Positions 42,772 through 43,278 of a DNA stretch of 43,278 bases are shown here, piece by piece; positions within the stretch are counted from its first letter, which is position 1; each line of letters begins with the position of its first letter. This DNA comes from Desulfobacterales bacterium. Its GTDB lineage: Bacteria > Desulfobacterota > Desulfobacteria > Desulfobacterales > JAAELO01. The position numbers were made by a program, and so were the translations under genes. The notes beneath the pieces were generated by a model, which did no database searches, was not told the DNA's origin, and worked only from the letters and a program-made list of their open reading frames with translations. The stretch is taken from NCBI GenBank assembly GCA_024226555.1, contig JAAELO010000508.1, positions 1 to 43,278 of the forward strand, read 5' to 3'.

Positions 42772-43278
42772 TTATTTATGAAGGTTTCCGGTTCTTGCCA
42801 TGGTAATAACATCAATTACATCAGCACCTTTTTTTGCCAGAATACCAGCACAGGATTCAACTGTCGCTCCCGTGGTATATACATCATCGACCAAAAGAAT
42901 TCTCCTGTTTTTTACAGAATCTTTAGCTTCAAAAGCATTCTTTAAATTCCTTCTTCTTTCGATGTTAGATAACCCAATCTGTGTTTCTGTTTTCCGTGTT
43001 CTCAAAAGAACATCTCTATTAATAATGACGCTTTGGGTATATTGATTCCAGTTTTTCAAAACCAGATATGCCTGATTGAAACCCCTCTTCCTAAATCTCG
43101 ACCTATGCAAAGGGATTGGAATTATCATATCATATGATTCATCTTTAACCATATCCATATAAAGCAGAAAAAGCATTTTTCCAAAGGTATCTGCCAAACC
43201 AACTTTTCCGTTGTATTTAAATTTATGAACAAGCTCAAGAAGTGCTTCCTCATATATGCCCACAGACCTTATCTTTCC
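42772..43278 (-). CDS. comF: ComF-family phosphoribosyltransferase, N-terminus outside window
   Basis: The frame is open to the right edge, so the start is missing; the visible 168 codons include residues from GKIRSVGIYEEALLELVHKF onward. IIPIPLHRSRFRKRGFNQA is the ComF hallmark, and ILLVDDVYTTGATVESCAG is the PRPP-binding loop. The zinc-finger head expected in ComF would lie beyond the edge. ComF proteins act in DNA uptake and single-strand DNA processing during transformation. It is the first visible gene of the operon with the nitrilase, pgeF and selD genes. Confidence 0.9.
   Translation of the reverse strand, partial: GKIRSVGIYEEALLELVHKFKYNGKVGLADTFGKMLFLLYMDMVKDESYDMIIPIPLHRSRFRKRGFNQAYLVLKNWNQYTQSVIINRDVLLRTRKTETQIGLSNIERRRNLKNAFEAKDSVKNRRILLVDDVYTTGATVESCAGILAKKGADVIDVITMARTGNLHK

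Overview
The window reads as chromosomal DNA of an AT-rich, anaerobic Gram-negative bacterium, most likely a Desulfobacterota (Desulfobacterales-type) organism. The pointers are a tungsten aldehyde:ferredoxin oxidoreductase, a MetV-type methylene-tetrahydrofolate reductase subunit next to a b-type membrane subunit and an Fe-S protein, an iron-sulfur flavoprotein, a selenocysteine-containing SelD, an F0-only ATP synthase operon (atpZ-I-B-E) without F1 genes, and a DnaA with an unusual domain IV signature. This placement is inference; there is no rRNA or other marker gene, and I saw no tRNA, CRISPR array or autonomous transposase.

Layout. 0.5-7 kb: ArsR regulator with an iron-sulfur flavoprotein, an AraC/GyrI-like regulator, two periplasmic solute-binding proteins without transporter genes, and a membrane-anchored alpha/beta hydrolase. 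7-13.3 kb: a third orphan binding protein followed by two large hybrid histidine kinases on the same strand. 14.1-15.9 kb: a three-gene cluster (cytochrome-b-like subunit, Fe-S protein, MetV). 16-19.6 kb: AOR, MTA/SAH nucleosidase and a cytidylate-kinase-like protein. 19.8-24.9 kb: a 1149-residue ankyrin lipoprotein and, behind it, a secreted-protein gene broken by a stop codon, a frameshift and an inserted repeat. 25-27.6 kb: a hotdog thioesterase, two very small genes, and an isolated holin/endolysin pair. 28-36.8 kb: SuhB-like phosphatase, a small Cys-rich protein, GlcD-like oxidase, DnaA, PdxA and UvrA. 37-43.3 kb: a fourth orphan binding protein, the F0 operon, and a comF-nitrilase-pgeF-selD operon running off the right edge.

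A strong background feature is a family of short, nearly palindromic, non-coding mobile repeats (MITE-like). The common form is about 129 bp with ends GGGAAYCTCTAATAA, usually flanked by 4-bp direct repeats (TTAA, TTAT, ATAT, TAGA). At least ten full or long copies plus several relics occupy the intergenic spaces from 0 to 33 kb, one nested inside another and one inside a decayed gene. They are almost absent from the 33-43 kb housekeeping part.

How the genes may work together: the binding proteins plus Cache/PAS hybrid kinases look like a ligand-sensing phosphorelay rather than transport; the cyt b/Fe-S/MetV set looks like a membrane electron-transfer unit tied to C1 metabolism; the F0 c-subunit carries residues of the Na+-binding type; SelD supplies selenophosphate and itself needs UGA recoding.
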